In this document: positions 43,404 to 52,199 of the stretch, piece after piece
Layout: the number at the start of each line of letters is the position of its first letter
Position numbering within the stretch: the stretch's first letter is position 1
Assembly: GCA_945862145.1 (NCBI GenBank)
Contig: CAMAXE010000017.1
Coordinates: 39,606-103,605, forward strand
Direction: 5' to 3'
Length of the DNA stretch: 64,000 nucleotides
Source of the DNA: Klebsiella pneumoniae
GTDB lineage: Bacteria; Pseudomonadota; Gammaproteobacteria; Pseudomonadales; UBA5518
Position numbers and translations under genes: made by a program
Notes under the pieces: model-generated
The model's database searches: none
What the model saw: the letters and a program-made list of their open reading frames with translations, nothing else
Told to the model about the DNA's origin: nothing

Positions 43404-43832
43404 ATGCGCCTTCTTTTTGCCTTCCTGGCCTGCACATTTGTCGCGCTGCACGCGGTTGCCGCCGATGTCCGGATCGAGTCGCCGTGGCTGCTGGAGCCGC
43501 CGCCCGGCCCCGGCAATGCGGCCATCTATTTCGGTCTGCGCAATACCGGTACCAGCGAGGTCGTGCTCCGCGGCGCAACGGTCGAGGGCGCGGCCAGCGC
43601 CGCGGTCCACGCGCATTCCATGAGCGAGGGCATGATGCACATGGGCCCGGCCGGACCCTTGCCCGTCAAGGCGGGCGGCGCGCTGCTGCTGGCGCCGGGG
43701 GGCTATCACCTGATGGTGTTCGGGCTGCAGCCTCGGCCGGTGGCGGGCGCGCGGCTGCCATTTTGTCTGGAGTTTGAGGGGGGTGCACGCGTGTGCGCCG
43801 AAGCCATGGTGAAGGGACTCGCGGAGCAGTAA
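43404..43832 (+). CDS. Copper chaperone PCu(A)C family protein
   Basis: 142 aa. Signal peptide of about 20 residues ending HAVAADV. A cupredoxin-like domain has the Met/His copper site (VHAHSMSEGMMHMGPAGPL and, about 20 residues later, GGYHLMVFGLQ). Periplasmic Cu(I) carrier for oxidase or other copper enzyme assembly. Two cysteines near the C-terminus (FCLEF and VCAEA) are extra to the usual site. Two bases before the DUF2333 gene; divergent from dsbD. Confidence 0.87.
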   Translation: MRLLFAFLACTFVALHAVAADVRIESPWLLEPPPGPGNAAIYFGLRNTGTSEVVLRGATVEGAASAAVHAHSMSEGMMHMGPAGPLPVKAGGALLLAPGGYHLMVFGLQPRPVAGARLPFCLEFEGGARVCAEAMVKGLAEQ

Positions 43833-43834
43833 CG

Positions 43835-44869
43835 ATGGACGATCAGGGACAGAACAGGGCGCGCGCGATGACGCGCAAGAGTGGCGGCACAGTGGCCATT
43901 ACGACGGCGATTATCGCCGGCGTGGTGGTGATTGGCCTGAGTGCCCTCGGCATGTACTGGTCGCGCGACCCCGAAGCCTTCGACGTGCGCGCCAATGCTG
44001 CCATTTTCGCCACGGGTCAGGAGCGCCCGGTGGTCACTGGTACGGTCATGACCGCCACTCTGATCAAGGTGGTGGAGACACTCCTCGAAAAACCCGGTGG
44101 TTACCTGAGCAACGACATCGCCCCGCCCGGCGTGTTCCTTGACAACATGCCGGCCTGGGAATTCGGGGTGCTGGTACAGGTGCGCGATCTGTCCAAGGCG
44201 ATGCGCGAGACGCTGTCGCGCTCGCAGTCGCAGTCCAAGGAAGACCCTGACCTTGCACTCGCCGAGCCGCAGTTCAACTACGACAACAGCTCGTGGATCC
44301 TGCCCTCGTCGGAGGGCGAGTACGAGACGGGTGTACGCAAGATGCGCTCTTACGCCCGGCGCCTCGCCGACCCCCAGAGCCCTGATGCCCAGTTCTATGC
44401 GCGGGCAGACAACCTCCGCTACTGGCTCGGCACCGTGGACAGCCGGCTGGGAAGCCTCTCGCAGCGTCTGAGCGCCAGCGTCGGGCGGGCGCGCCTCAAC
44501 ACAGATCTCGCCGGCGACAGCGCCGCGCAGCAGTCAACACCTGCCCCCGATGAGGTGGAGGTGAAGACGCCCTGGACCGAAGTTGATGATGTCTTCTACG
44601 AGGCGCGTGGTGGTTCCTGGGCGCTTATCCAGTTCCTGCGCGCAGCCGAAGTGGATTTTGCCGATGTGCTGGCGAAGAAAAACGCCACGGTAAGCCTGCG
44701 CCAGATCATCCGCGAGCTAGAGGGCACGCAGGAGCCGATGTGGAGCCCGATGGTGCTGAACGGCACCGGCTTCGGCCCGCTCGCCAACCACTCGCTGGTG
44801 ATGGCCTCGTACATCTCGCGCGCCGATGCCGCGTTGATCGACCTGCGCGCGCTGCTCTCGCAGGGCTGA
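43835..44869 (+). CDS. DUF2333 family membrane protein
   Basis: 344 aa from the ATG at 43835 (GGAG eight bases upstream). One N-terminal membrane helix (VAITTAIIAGVVVIGLSALG), then a large periplasmic domain with GGYLSNDIAPPGVFLDNMP, WEFGVLVQVRDL and RADNLRYWLGTVDSRLGSLS, as in DUF2333 proteins of Pseudomonas and relatives. No function is known to me. It follows the copper chaperone closely and may share its transcript. Confidence 0.83.
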   Translation: MDDQGQNRARAMTRKSGGTVAITTAIIAGVVVIGLSALGMYWSRDPEAFDVRANAAIFATGQERPVVTGTVMTATLIKVVETLLEKPGGYLSNDIAPPGVFLDNMPAWEFGVLVQVRDLSKAMRETLSRSQSQSKEDPDLALAEPQFNYDNSSWILPSSEGEYETGVRKMRSYARRLADPQSPDAQFYARADNLRYWLGTVDSRLGSLSQRLSASVGRARLNTDLAGDSAAQQSTPAPDEVEVKTPWTEVDDVFYEARGGSWALIQFLRAAEVDFADVLAKKNATVSLRQIIRELEGTQEPMWSPMVLNGTGFGPLANHSLVMASYISRADAALIDLRALLSQG

Positions 44870-44875
44870 TTGCCT

Positions 44876-44903
44876 CAGGCGCCCTGCGCAAGCAGGGCCC
44901 CTG
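44876..44903. terminator. Possible bidirectional hairpin between convergent genes
   Basis: Twelve-base stem with one mismatch (CAGGCGCCCTGC / GCAGGGCCCCTG) and a GCAA loop, exactly between the convergent DUF2333 and PfkB genes. It has no T-tract, so it is a weak candidate. Confidence 0.35.
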
Positions 44904-44909
44904 ATGTGC

Positions 44910-45917
44910 TCAGCCCCGGCTGCTCTCCCACTCCTCGCGAAGCCTCTGGTGGGCCGGACCCGGCAGGCGTGGCCCGAAGTGCGTCACCAGTTCTGCCGCG
45001 GCCCGGCAAGCGAGCGCACCGGCGGCCGCGGCACCCTGGCCACGGGCCAGTGCGTAGAGGTAGGCCCCTGCAAACATATCGCCCGCGCCGTTGGTGTCGA
45101 TGGCCCGCACGGGGTGGGGCGCGATGCGGTGGTACTGCTGTCCGTCAAACACCAGCGCGCCTTCGGCACCCAGCGTTATCGCGAAGGACTTCGCGATGCT
45201 GCGCAGTGCGTCTGCCGCCGCCTCGATGGCGTCGGCGCCGCTCCACTCCAGCGCCTCGGCGCCGTTGCAGAAGACCAGATCCACGCCCCCGCCGAGCATC
45301 TCGGCCAGTCCCTCGCGGAAGTGCGCCACGATGCCGGGGTCCGAAAAGCTGAGTGCAGTGCGCACACCGGCGGCCTCGGCGAGTTTCCGGGCTCGCACGG
45401 CCGCTGCCCGCGCGCTGGGTGAGGTGACGAGGTAGCCTTCGATGTACAGAAAGCGCGAATCCGCCAGCGCGACGGGATCAATGTCGTCCGCGCAGAGCGT
45501 GGAACTCGCCCCGAGGAAGGTGTTCATGGTGCGCTCGGCATCCGGGGTGATCATCACAAGGCATTTGCCCGTGACGCCCGTGGCGCCGGCGGCCAGGCGG
45601 TTGGTGTGGACGCCGGCGCGCTCCATGTCGGCCAGATAGAAGCGGCCGTTCTCGTCATCGGCGACCTTGCAGGAGTAAAAAGCGGTGCCGCCGAAGTAGC
45701 GCGTGGCGATCACCGAGTTTGCCGCTGAGCCGCCGCTGGCGCGCCGCGCATAGACCAAGTGCTGCTCCAGCAGCCCGAGCAGCGTGTGCTGGCGGGGCTC
45801 GTCGACCAGTGTCATCACCCCTTTCTCGATGGCGGCGTTCGCGAGGAACCCGTCGTCGACCTCGATCTCGGTGTCGACCAGGGCTGCTCCCATACCGTAG
45901 ACGTCGTAACTGCTCAT
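44910..45917 (-). CDS. PfkB-family carbohydrate/adenosine kinase
   Basis: 335 aa from the ATG at 45917. Ribokinase fold: VYGMGAALVDTEIEVDDGFL at the start, RRASGGSAANSVIATRYFGG, and the C-terminal signature IDTNGAGDMFAGAYLYALA with the catalytic Asp. This layout, with GSAANS and the DTE pair near the start, is the adenosine-kinase-like branch found in many proteobacteria. The substrate (adenosine, inosine or a sugar) is not decided by the sequence. Confidence 0.86.
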   Translation of the reverse strand: MSSYDVYGMGAALVDTEIEVDDGFLANAAIEKGVMTLVDEPRQHTLLGLLEQHLVYARRASGGSAANSVIATRYFGGTAFYSCKVADDENGRFYLADMERAGVHTNRLAAGATGVTGKCLVMITPDAERTMNTFLGASSTLCADDIDPVALADSRFLYIEGYLVTSPSARAAAVRARKLAEAAGVRTALSFSDPGIVAHFREGLAEMLGGGVDLVFCNGAEALEWSGADAIEAAADALRSIAKSFAITLGAEGALVFDGQQYHRIAPHPVRAIDTNGAGDMFAGAYLYALARGQGAAAAGALACRAAAELVTHFGPRLPGPAHQRLREEWESSRG

Positions 45918-46035
45918 CGAGCCTATTGTCCTGTGTGGTTCCAAACCCGGCGATTATCGGGTGCGCGGACGCCCGGGCTCAATTGCCAAATGCTTCCTAC
46001 TGCAGCGGTCGGTGCATCTTCTACACTCCTGCGCC

Positions 46036-48453
46036 ATGCCCCCTCCCGCCCGCCGTCCCGCCCGCCGCGCCGCGCCCGCGCCTGCACCTGCACGCCGCTG
46101 GCCGAGTGTGCTGCTGCGCGTGGCAGTGGCGGTGGCGGTGCCGGTGGCCATCGGCCTGCTGTATCTCGACGCCTTCATTCAGCGTGAGTTCTCCGGCAAG
46201 AAGTGGGCGGTGCCCGCCATGGTCTATGGGCGACCCATGGAGCTCTATGCTGGAGCACCCATCGGGCAGCGGGATCTGCTGGCCGAACTCGAGGCCTTGG
46301 GTTACCGCCCGGGCGGCGCACAGCCGCGCAGTGGTGCTTACAGCGTGGGTGATGGATGGCTCCGGGTCGGCACCCGCGGGTTCCGTTTCTGGGACGGCGT
46401 GGAGCCCGAGCGGCGGCTCGCGGTGCGCTTTCAGGGCGCCTCCATCGCCGGCGTCTGGGACGATGCCGGCGCCGAGGTCCCGATCGCGCGGCTCGACCCG
46501 GTACACATCGGCGGTATCTACCCCGCGCACAACGAGGACCGCATCCTGGTTCGCGCCGGGGAGGTGCCACCGCTGCTGATCGCCGCATTGATGGTGGTTG
46601 AAGATCAGGACTTCGCGACCCACCACGGTATCTCCTTCCGCGGCATCCTCCGCGCCCTGTGGGTGAATGTGAAGAGCGGCTCCATGGAGCAGGGCGGCAG
46701 CACCCTCACGCAGCAACTGGTGAAGAACTTCTTCCTGACCCGCGAGCGCACGCTTGTCCGCAAGCTGCTCGAAGCGGCGATGGCGGTGGTGATGGAGATG
46801 CGCTATTCGAAAGAAGAGATCCTAGAGGCCTATTTAAACGAGATCTACCTCGGCCAGGACGGTCATCGCGCGATCCATGGCTTCGGACTGGCGAGCCATT
46901 ACTACTTCAACCGTCCGCTGAACGAACTGGAGCCCCAGCAGATCGCGCTGCTGATTACGCTGGTGCGCGGGCCGTCCTACTACGATCCGTGGCGGCACGC
47001 CGAGCGTTCGCTCGCGCGGCGCAACCTCGTGCTGGACGAACTGGTCGAGCAACAGGTGATCAAGCCCGAGCTTGCCGCGCGACTCAAAGCTCGGCCGCTC
47101 GGCATGGGCGACCGTGACGACAACCGATCGCGCTTCTACCCCGCCTACCTCGACCTCGTCCGCCGCCAGCTGAAAGAGAGCTACAGCGACGATGACCTGA
47201 GCTCCGAGGGGCTGCGGGTGTTCACCGGGCTCGATCCTGCCGTGCAACGTTCTGCCGAGCGCGCGCTGCAGGACTCGCTTGCCGAGATCGAGAAAGAGGC
47301 CGTGGCCCGCAAGCGGCCGGTCCCGGGGCTGGAAGGCGCGGTGATCGTCACCCGCGTCGACAGCGGCGAGATACTCGCGATCGTGGGCGGGCGGCACTCG
47401 CGCATCGCGGGCTTCAATCGGGTGCTGGACGCGGTGCGCCCGGTGGGTTCGCTGATGAAGCCTGCGGTGTATCTCACCGCGCTGGCGGGCGGGCGCTATT
47501 CGCTGATGAGCCCACTCGATGACGGGCCGGTGCACTACAAGGGCAGCAACGGACAGGTCTGGAGCCCGCGCAATTTCGACAAGAAAGACCACGGTATGGT
47601 GCGGCTGCACCGTGCGCTCGCGATGAGCTACAACCAGTCGACCGCGCGGCTTGGTCTCGAGCTCGGACTGCCACGGGTGGTCGACACCATCCACCGGCTG
47701 GGTGTGGAGCGCGAGATCGCGCCGCTGCCCTCGGTGTCGCTGGGCGCGGTCGATCTCACGCCCATCGAGGTGGCGGGCATGTACCAGACCATCGCCTCGG
47801 GTGGCTTCGGCACGCCCTTGAGCGTGATCCGCGAGGTGAGTGACAGCAGCGGCTCCCCGCTGTCGCGTTACCCGGTAAAGGTGGAGCAGAAGCTCGATCC
47901 CGGCGCGGTTTACCTACTGCAGTATGCGTTGCGCGAAGTGGTGCGTTCGGGCACGGCAACTAGCGCGTACCGCCGTCTGCCGGGCTGGCTCACGGTGGCG
48001 GGCAAGACCGGCACCACCGATGACATGCGCGATTCCTGGTTCGCCGGTTACTCGGGCGACCTGCTGGCGGTGGCCTGGATCGGCCGTGACGACAACGGCG
48101 TTACCTCGCTCACGGGTGCGACCGGTGCGCTGCGGGTCTGGTCGCGGTTGATGGCCGAGGTGAGTCGTGTGCCGCTCAAGCCGCGACCGCCGGAGGGCAT
48201 TGTCGAGGCGTGGGTCGATGAGACGAGCGGTGGCCTGAGCGCCGAGGGTTGTCCGGGTGCGAGCCTCATGCCCTTCCTGCCCGATACGGTGCCGGGTTAT
48301 GAGGCCCCCTGCGGCAGTGGTGGCGGGATCCGCTGGCCGTGGGAGTCGCGTCCGCAGAGCGCACCTGTCGCGCCAGCGGCGCCGAGTGCGCCGCCCCCGG
48401 AAAAGCCGCGCAAGGAAAAGGAAAGCTGGTGGGAGCGCTGGTTCAACCAGTGA
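46036..48453 (+). CDS. mrcB: Penicillin-binding protein 1B (bifunctional peptidoglycan synthase)
   Basis: 805 aa from the ATG at 46036. Membrane helix at about residues 24-44, then a UB2H-like segment (VPAMVYGRPMELYAG). The GT51 glycosyltransferase has EDQDFATHHGISF and MEQGGSTLTQQLVKNFFL. The transpeptidase has its active Ser in RPVGSLMKPAVYL, SYNQSTARLG and AGKTGTTDDM. It polymerises and crosslinks peptidoglycan in the periplasm. The Pro/Lys-rich C-terminal tail ends in tryptophans (SWWERWFNQ). The TPR lipoprotein follows 106 bases later. Confidence 0.96.
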   Translation: MPPPARRPARRAAPAPAPARRWPSVLLRVAVAVAVPVAIGLLYLDAFIQREFSGKKWAVPAMVYGRPMELYAGAPIGQRDLLAELEALGYRPGGAQPRSGAYSVGDGWLRVGTRGFRFWDGVEPERRLAVRFQGASIAGVWDDAGAEVPIARLDPVHIGGIYPAHNEDRILVRAGEVPPLLIAALMVVEDQDFATHHGISFRGILRALWVNVKSGSMEQGGSTLTQQLVKNFFLTRERTLVRKLLEAAMAVVMEMRYSKEEILEAYLNEIYLGQDGHRAIHGFGLASHYYFNRPLNELEPQQIALLITLVRGPSYYDPWRHAERSLARRNLVLDELVEQQVIKPELAARLKARPLGMGDRDDNRSRFYPAYLDLVRRQLKESYSDDDLSSEGLRVFTGLDPAVQRSAERALQDSLAEIEKEAVARKRPVPGLEGAVIVTRVDSGEILAIVGGRHSRIAGFNRVLDAVRPVGSLMKPAVYLTALAGGRYSLMSPLDDGPVHYKGSNGQVWSPRNFDKKDHGMVRLHRALAMSYNQSTARLGLELGLPRVVDTIHRLGVEREIAPLPSVSLGAVDLTPIEVAGMYQTIASGGFGTPLSVIREVSDSSGSPLSRYPVKVEQKLDPGAVYLLQYALREVVRSGTATSAYRRLPGWLTVAGKTGTTDDMRDSWFAGYSGDLLAVAWIGRDDNGVTSLTGATGALRVWSRLMAEVSRVPLKPRPPEGIVEAWVDETSGGLSAEGCPGASLMPFLPDTVPGYEAPCGSGGGIRWPWESRPQSAPVAPAAPSAPPPEKPRKEKESWWERWFNQ

Positions 48454-48559
48454 TTGTCCGCGCGCGGCCCATCGCAGGCGCCAGCGCAGCTCAGGCGCGA
48501 TAGGGCTATGAGTCCTACACTCATCACACTCGAAGTTCCTTACCCAGCGAGAGTCCATC

Positions 48560-49354
48560 GTGAACCCAGGCTCCTGCCGCCCGCTGCTCTATCGCATCGG
48601 CGGCCTTGCACTTCCTCTGTTGCTGACCGCCTGTATCACCGAAGGCCCGTCCCCGCCGCGGGTGGATGTGCCTGAGCCGGGTGCCGCCCCGCGTGCAGGC
48701 AATGCCGGCACGACGCGTCAGACTGCCCCCCGCGCTTATCCTGCGACAGCGACCGCCGCTCGGCCGCGCGTCTATCCGGCCTACCCCGCGGGCGGTCCTC
48801 GCCCCGGCGTGCCTGTTGGCGAGTCGGGTGGCATCACGGTGCAGTCCTCCACCGAGTCAGGTGCTGATGCAGGCAGCGCAGACGGGTCTGCGATTGCCGG
48901 GGCCACGAGCCAGCCCGCCAGCGGTGCGGAGGGCTATCCGGCCCCAGACAGCGCCATGCCGGTGGTCGGTGCGGCGCCGGGCTACCCGGATGCGGGTGCT
49001 TATCCCGCGGCGTCAGCCGAGCCGCCCGTTGCCCCCATAGCCGGCGTTGCCATCGGTGCCGATCATGTGCCGGCGCGCAGTTCGAACAACGCGGTCAATG
49101 CTCTGCTGGCGAGCGCCGACGGCGCGCGGCGCAAGGGAGATCTGGACGCCGCCGTGGCCGCGGCGGAGCGGGCGCTGCGGATCGAACCCGGTGATCCGGC
49201 TGTCTATTACGAGCTGGCGTTGCTGCGTCTTGCGCGCGGGGAGCGCGATCTTGCCGGGCAGCTGGCGCGCAAGGGCCTGGCGCAAGCGCCCGAACCCGAA
49301 CTGCGCCAGCGCCTCGAGGACGTGCTGGCCCAAGCCACCCGCGCCAGCGGCTGA
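48560..49354 (+). CDS. Tetratricopeptide-repeat lipoprotein
   Basis: 264 aa; GTG start. Lipoprotein signal with lipobox LLTAC, so Cys25 would be acylated. About 150 residues of low-complexity Pro/Ala/Tyr-rich sequence with several AYP repeats follow, then two TPR-like units at the C-terminus (RRKGDLDAAVAAAERALRIE, ELALLRLARGERDLAGQLAR). Envelope-located. Its position right behind mrcB suggests a link to peptidoglycan synthesis like that of other TPR lipoproteins, though it is not LpoB-like in sequence. Confidence 0.78.
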   Translation: MNPGSCRPLLYRIGGLALPLLLTACITEGPSPPRVDVPEPGAAPRAGNAGTTRQTAPRAYPATATAARPRVYPAYPAGGPRPGVPVGESGGITVQSSTESGADAGSADGSAIAGATSQPASGAEGYPAPDSAMPVVGAAPGYPDAGAYPAASAEPPVAPIAGVAIGADHVPARSSNNAVNALLASADGARRKGDLDAAVAAAERALRIEPGDPAVYYELALLRLARGERDLAGQLARKGLAQAPEPELRQRLEDVLAQATRASG

Positions 49355-49355
49355 T

Positions 49356-50843
49356 TCAGGCCTGCATCAGCGCGAAGCCGCCTTCGGGGCGCGGCCGGAA
49401 CTCGAGCCGTCGCGTGATGCAGTGCGGTATCTCGTCGGTTTCGTGGCTCACGTAGAGCATATGCGTGCGACCGCTCGCGCCGATGCGCTCGATCAGCGCG
49501 AGCACCCGCGCGCGGTTGGGGCCGTCCAGCCCGGAGCAGGGTTCATCCAGAATAAGTATTGGCGGGCCCTTCACCATCGCGCGGGCGATCAGCACCAGCC
49601 GTTGCGCGCCGAAGGACAGCGAATCGAAGCGCTCGAGGGCCTGCGCCGCCAGCCCTAGCGCTTCCAGCCAGGCCCGCGCGGAGGCTGTCTCGGCGGTCGA
49701 TGAGCTCTGATACAGCCCCAGCGTGTCGTGAAAGCCGCTCAGCACCACGTCCTGCACCCGCGTGCGCTTCGGGTAACCGAGGTGCAGCGCGTTGCTCACG
49801 ATCCCGAAGCGGCGCTTCAGCTCCCACACCGGCTCGCCGCTGCCGCGCAGGCGCCCGCACACGCGCAGTTCCTGGCCGTAGGCGCGCGGGTTGTCGCCGC
49901 AGATGAGCGCGAGCAACGTGGACTTACCGCAACCGTTGGGGCCGGCAAGGCAGAGATGTTCGCCGCGCTCGAGACGCAGGCTGACGCCATCGAGCACCAC
50001 CTGCTCACCGTAGTGGGCGTGCAGGTTTAGTGCCTCGATCAGCGGTCCATCCCCGGAATCGATCAGGTCGGCGTCGGGAAGCGGCGGCGGCATTTCGGCC
50101 GGGGACGCCGCGGTGGCCCGCGTGCCGAGGTCCCGCAGCACCTCGTCGCGCGGGCCGCTTGCCACGATGCGTCCTTGCTCCAGCACCAGCACATGCGTGA
50201 TGCCTGGCGGAATATCCTCGATGCACCGCGTGAGCAGCAGCACCCTCGTGGGGCCCGCCAGCAGCTTCGCCAGCATCGCGTCCACCAGTTCGCGTGAGGG
50301 CGCGTCGATGCCCTCGAAGGGCGCATCCAGCACGGCAACCGCCGGACACAGCAGCAGCAGCCGCCCGAGCAGGGTACGGCGGCGCTCGCCGCTCGAGAGA
50401 AAACGCAGCCCGCGGCCCAGCAGATGCTCCAGATTGAGCGTGCGCACGGCCTCTGCCAGGGCCTCGCGGGCGATCCGCGGCCCCTCGAGCAGCGTACCCG
50501 CCGTGGTGCCTTGGTCTATAGCGTTTTCGAGAAACTCGCTGATGTCGTGACGGGCGTCGGCCTCGCAGATCTGCTGCTCGACCTCGAATGAGATGTGGCC
50601 GATGTCGCGCACTGGATCGATCTGCGGGCTCAGCCAGACGCGCCCCCCGGCCGGGTGCAACCGCCCCGTGGCGAGCCCGGCCAAGGCGGTCTTGCCGGCG
50701 CCGTTGGCGCCGAACAGCGCCCACTGCTCGCCCTCGCGCGCTTCCCAGTCGATGCCGCGGAAGAACAGGTGCCCGCCAAGGCGCAGTGTGGCCTGCTCGA
50801 GGCGCAGCCAGGCGGGTGCGGTGTGCAAAGTCGTGGCGGTCAT
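49356..50843 (-). CDS. Double-ATPase ABC protein, ModF/PhrA-like
   Basis: 495 aa with two ABC domains and no membrane segments. Walker A motifs are GANGAGKTALAG and GPNGCGKSTLLA. Signatures are LSSGERRRTLLGR and LSFGAQRLVLIARA. Walker B motifs are VAVLDAPFEG and ILILDEPCSGLDG. This matches ModF of E. coli, a molybdate-linked tandem ATPase whose role is poorly known. No mod genes are nearby. Convergent with the TPR lipoprotein, stop to stop with one base between. Confidence 0.85.
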   Translation of the reverse strand: MTATTLHTAPAWLRLEQATLRLGGHLFFRGIDWEAREGEQWALFGANGAGKTALAGLATGRLHPAGGRVWLSPQIDPVRDIGHISFEVEQQICEADARHDISEFLENAIDQGTTAGTLLEGPRIAREALAEAVRTLNLEHLLGRGLRFLSSGERRRTLLGRLLLLCPAVAVLDAPFEGIDAPSRELVDAMLAKLLAGPTRVLLLTRCIEDIPPGITHVLVLEQGRIVASGPRDEVLRDLGTRATAASPAEMPPPLPDADLIDSGDGPLIEALNLHAHYGEQVVLDGVSLRLERGEHLCLAGPNGCGKSTLLALICGDNPRAYGQELRVCGRLRGSGEPVWELKRRFGIVSNALHLGYPKRTRVQDVVLSGFHDTLGLYQSSSTAETASARAWLEALGLAAQALERFDSLSFGAQRLVLIARAMVKGPPILILDEPCSGLDGPNRARVLALIERIGASGRTHMLYVSHETDEIPHCITRRLEFRPRPEGGFALMQA

Positions 50844-50928
50844 GCAATGAAAATCCCGGTCTGATTCGCTATTGTCATTGTTCAGCCCCGCGCGGTCTAA
50901 GCGTGGCTAGGCAATATCCGGATATTCC

Positions 50929-51543
50929 ATGCCCCACACCGCCAAGGATGAGCGCCACACACTCCGGGATCTCGATCTCGCCGCGCAGCTGATCGTTGCC
51001 CACCGCCCGCGCCGCAAACTCATGCGTCGCGTCTATGCGCGCTCTGCCGTGGCGTTGTTTCTGCACCAGTGCCCCAACGAGGGCGTGTCGGTACTGATGA
51101 TCCGTCGCGCCGAGCGCGAGGGGGATCCATGGTCCGGGCATATGGCGTTTCCGGGGGGACGCAAGGATCCGGTGGACCGCAACACGCTCGCCACGGCGCT
51201 GCGTGAGACGCAGGAGGAAGTGGGTCTGGATGCGGCGTCCGCGGCGCGGCTGTTAGGCAGGCTCTCCGACATCGCCACCCACGGCCGGTTGCGCCGCGGA
51301 CCGATGGTGATCACGCCTTATGTGTTCAGGCTGCCTGAACGCCTGCCGCTCACGCCAAACCACGAGGTCGCCGAGACCGTATGGATTCCACTGGGTTTTC
51401 TTGCCGACCGCGCCAATCGCGAAAAGATGCGCTGGGCCCCGAACGGCGTGCCGCTCGAGCTTCCGTGTTATCTCTTCGGCGAACGGCGCATCTGGGGGCT
51501 CTCGCTCATGATGCTCGACGAACTTCTCGAGGTGCTGGTGTGA
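50929..51543 (+). CDS. Nudix hydrolase, CoA pyrophosphatase type (NudL-like)
   Basis: 204 aa. The Nudix box is complete (GGRKDPVDRNTLATALRETQ continuing EEVGL) with the metal-binding Glu residues. Upstream it has SVLMIRRAEREGDPWSGHMA, the mark of the CoA-diphosphatase/NudL group (WSGHMAFPGG). It hydrolyses CoA or related nucleoside diphosphates. Directly ahead of the LON-domain protein. Confidence 0.88.
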   Translation: MPHTAKDERHTLRDLDLAAQLIVAHRPRRKLMRRVYARSAVALFLHQCPNEGVSVLMIRRAEREGDPWSGHMAFPGGRKDPVDRNTLATALRETQEEVGLDAASAARLLGRLSDIATHGRLRRGPMVITPYVFRLPERLPLTPNHEVAETVWIPLGFLADRANREKMRWAPNGVPLELPCYLFGERRIWGLSLMMLDELLEVLV

Positions 51544-51567
51544 GTGCACGTTTCCGGAGCAACGCCC

Positions 51568-52167
51568 GTGGATGAGATCGCGCTGTTTCCGCTGCATGCC
51601 GTGCTGTTGCCCGGCGGGCGTGTTCCGCTGCAGATCTTCGAGCCGCGTTACCTCGACATGGTGACGCGCTGCATGAAGGGCGAACTCGCCTTCGGCATCG
51701 TGCGGATCCGCGAAGGCCACGAGGTGATCCTGGCGCAGGGTATCCGGCCACCGGCCCTCTGTGAGATAGGCACCCTGGCGGGTATCGTCGATTGGGACGG
51801 CCTGCCGGCCGGACGGCTGCGTATCACCGTGCAGGGCGAGCGGCGCTTTCGCGTCGGCGCCTGCCGCGAGCAGCAGGACCGTCTGCTTCTGGCCGAGGTC
51901 GAGTGGCTTGCCGATGCCGAGCCCTCGCCCATCGGTGACTCCCATGCCCATCTCGCCGAAATCATGGCCGGGCTCGCAGAGCATCCCGCGCTGGTGCGCC
52001 TGGGTGTGGCGCCCGAGCCGCGTGATGCCGCGCAGCTCGCCTATCAGCTGGCGCAGTATCTGCCGTTGGACGAAGCCGATCGCTACGCGGTGCTCGCCGA
52101 AGAAGAACCCCTGCAGGGACTGATCTACCTGGATCGGATCGTGCACGAATTGGGCGGCGGCCCCTGA
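51568..52167 (+). CDS. Stand-alone LON peptidase substrate-binding domain protein
   Basis: 199 aa from the GTG at 51568 (GGAG nine bases upstream); a GTG at 51544, touching the Nudix stop, would add eight residues. It starts EIALFPLHAVLLPGGRVPL and has IFEPRYLDMVTRCMKGELAF and FGIVRIREGHEV, as in the N-terminal domain of Lon and in YP_-type single-domain relatives. It has no ATPase or peptidase part. The role is unknown; an adaptor or a cereblon-like recognition function has been suggested for such proteins. Confidence 0.85.
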   Translation: MDEIALFPLHAVLLPGGRVPLQIFEPRYLDMVTRCMKGELAFGIVRIREGHEVILAQGIRPPALCEIGTLAGIVDWDGLPAGRLRITVQGERRFRVGACREQQDRLLLAEVEWLADAEPSPIGDSHAHLAEIMAGLAEHPALVRLGVAPEPRDAAQLAYQLAQYLPLDEADRYAVLAEEEPLQGLIYLDRIVHELGGGP

Positions 52168-52199
52168 GTGCCGCGCACGCTGCATCGGGACGCGACCGA

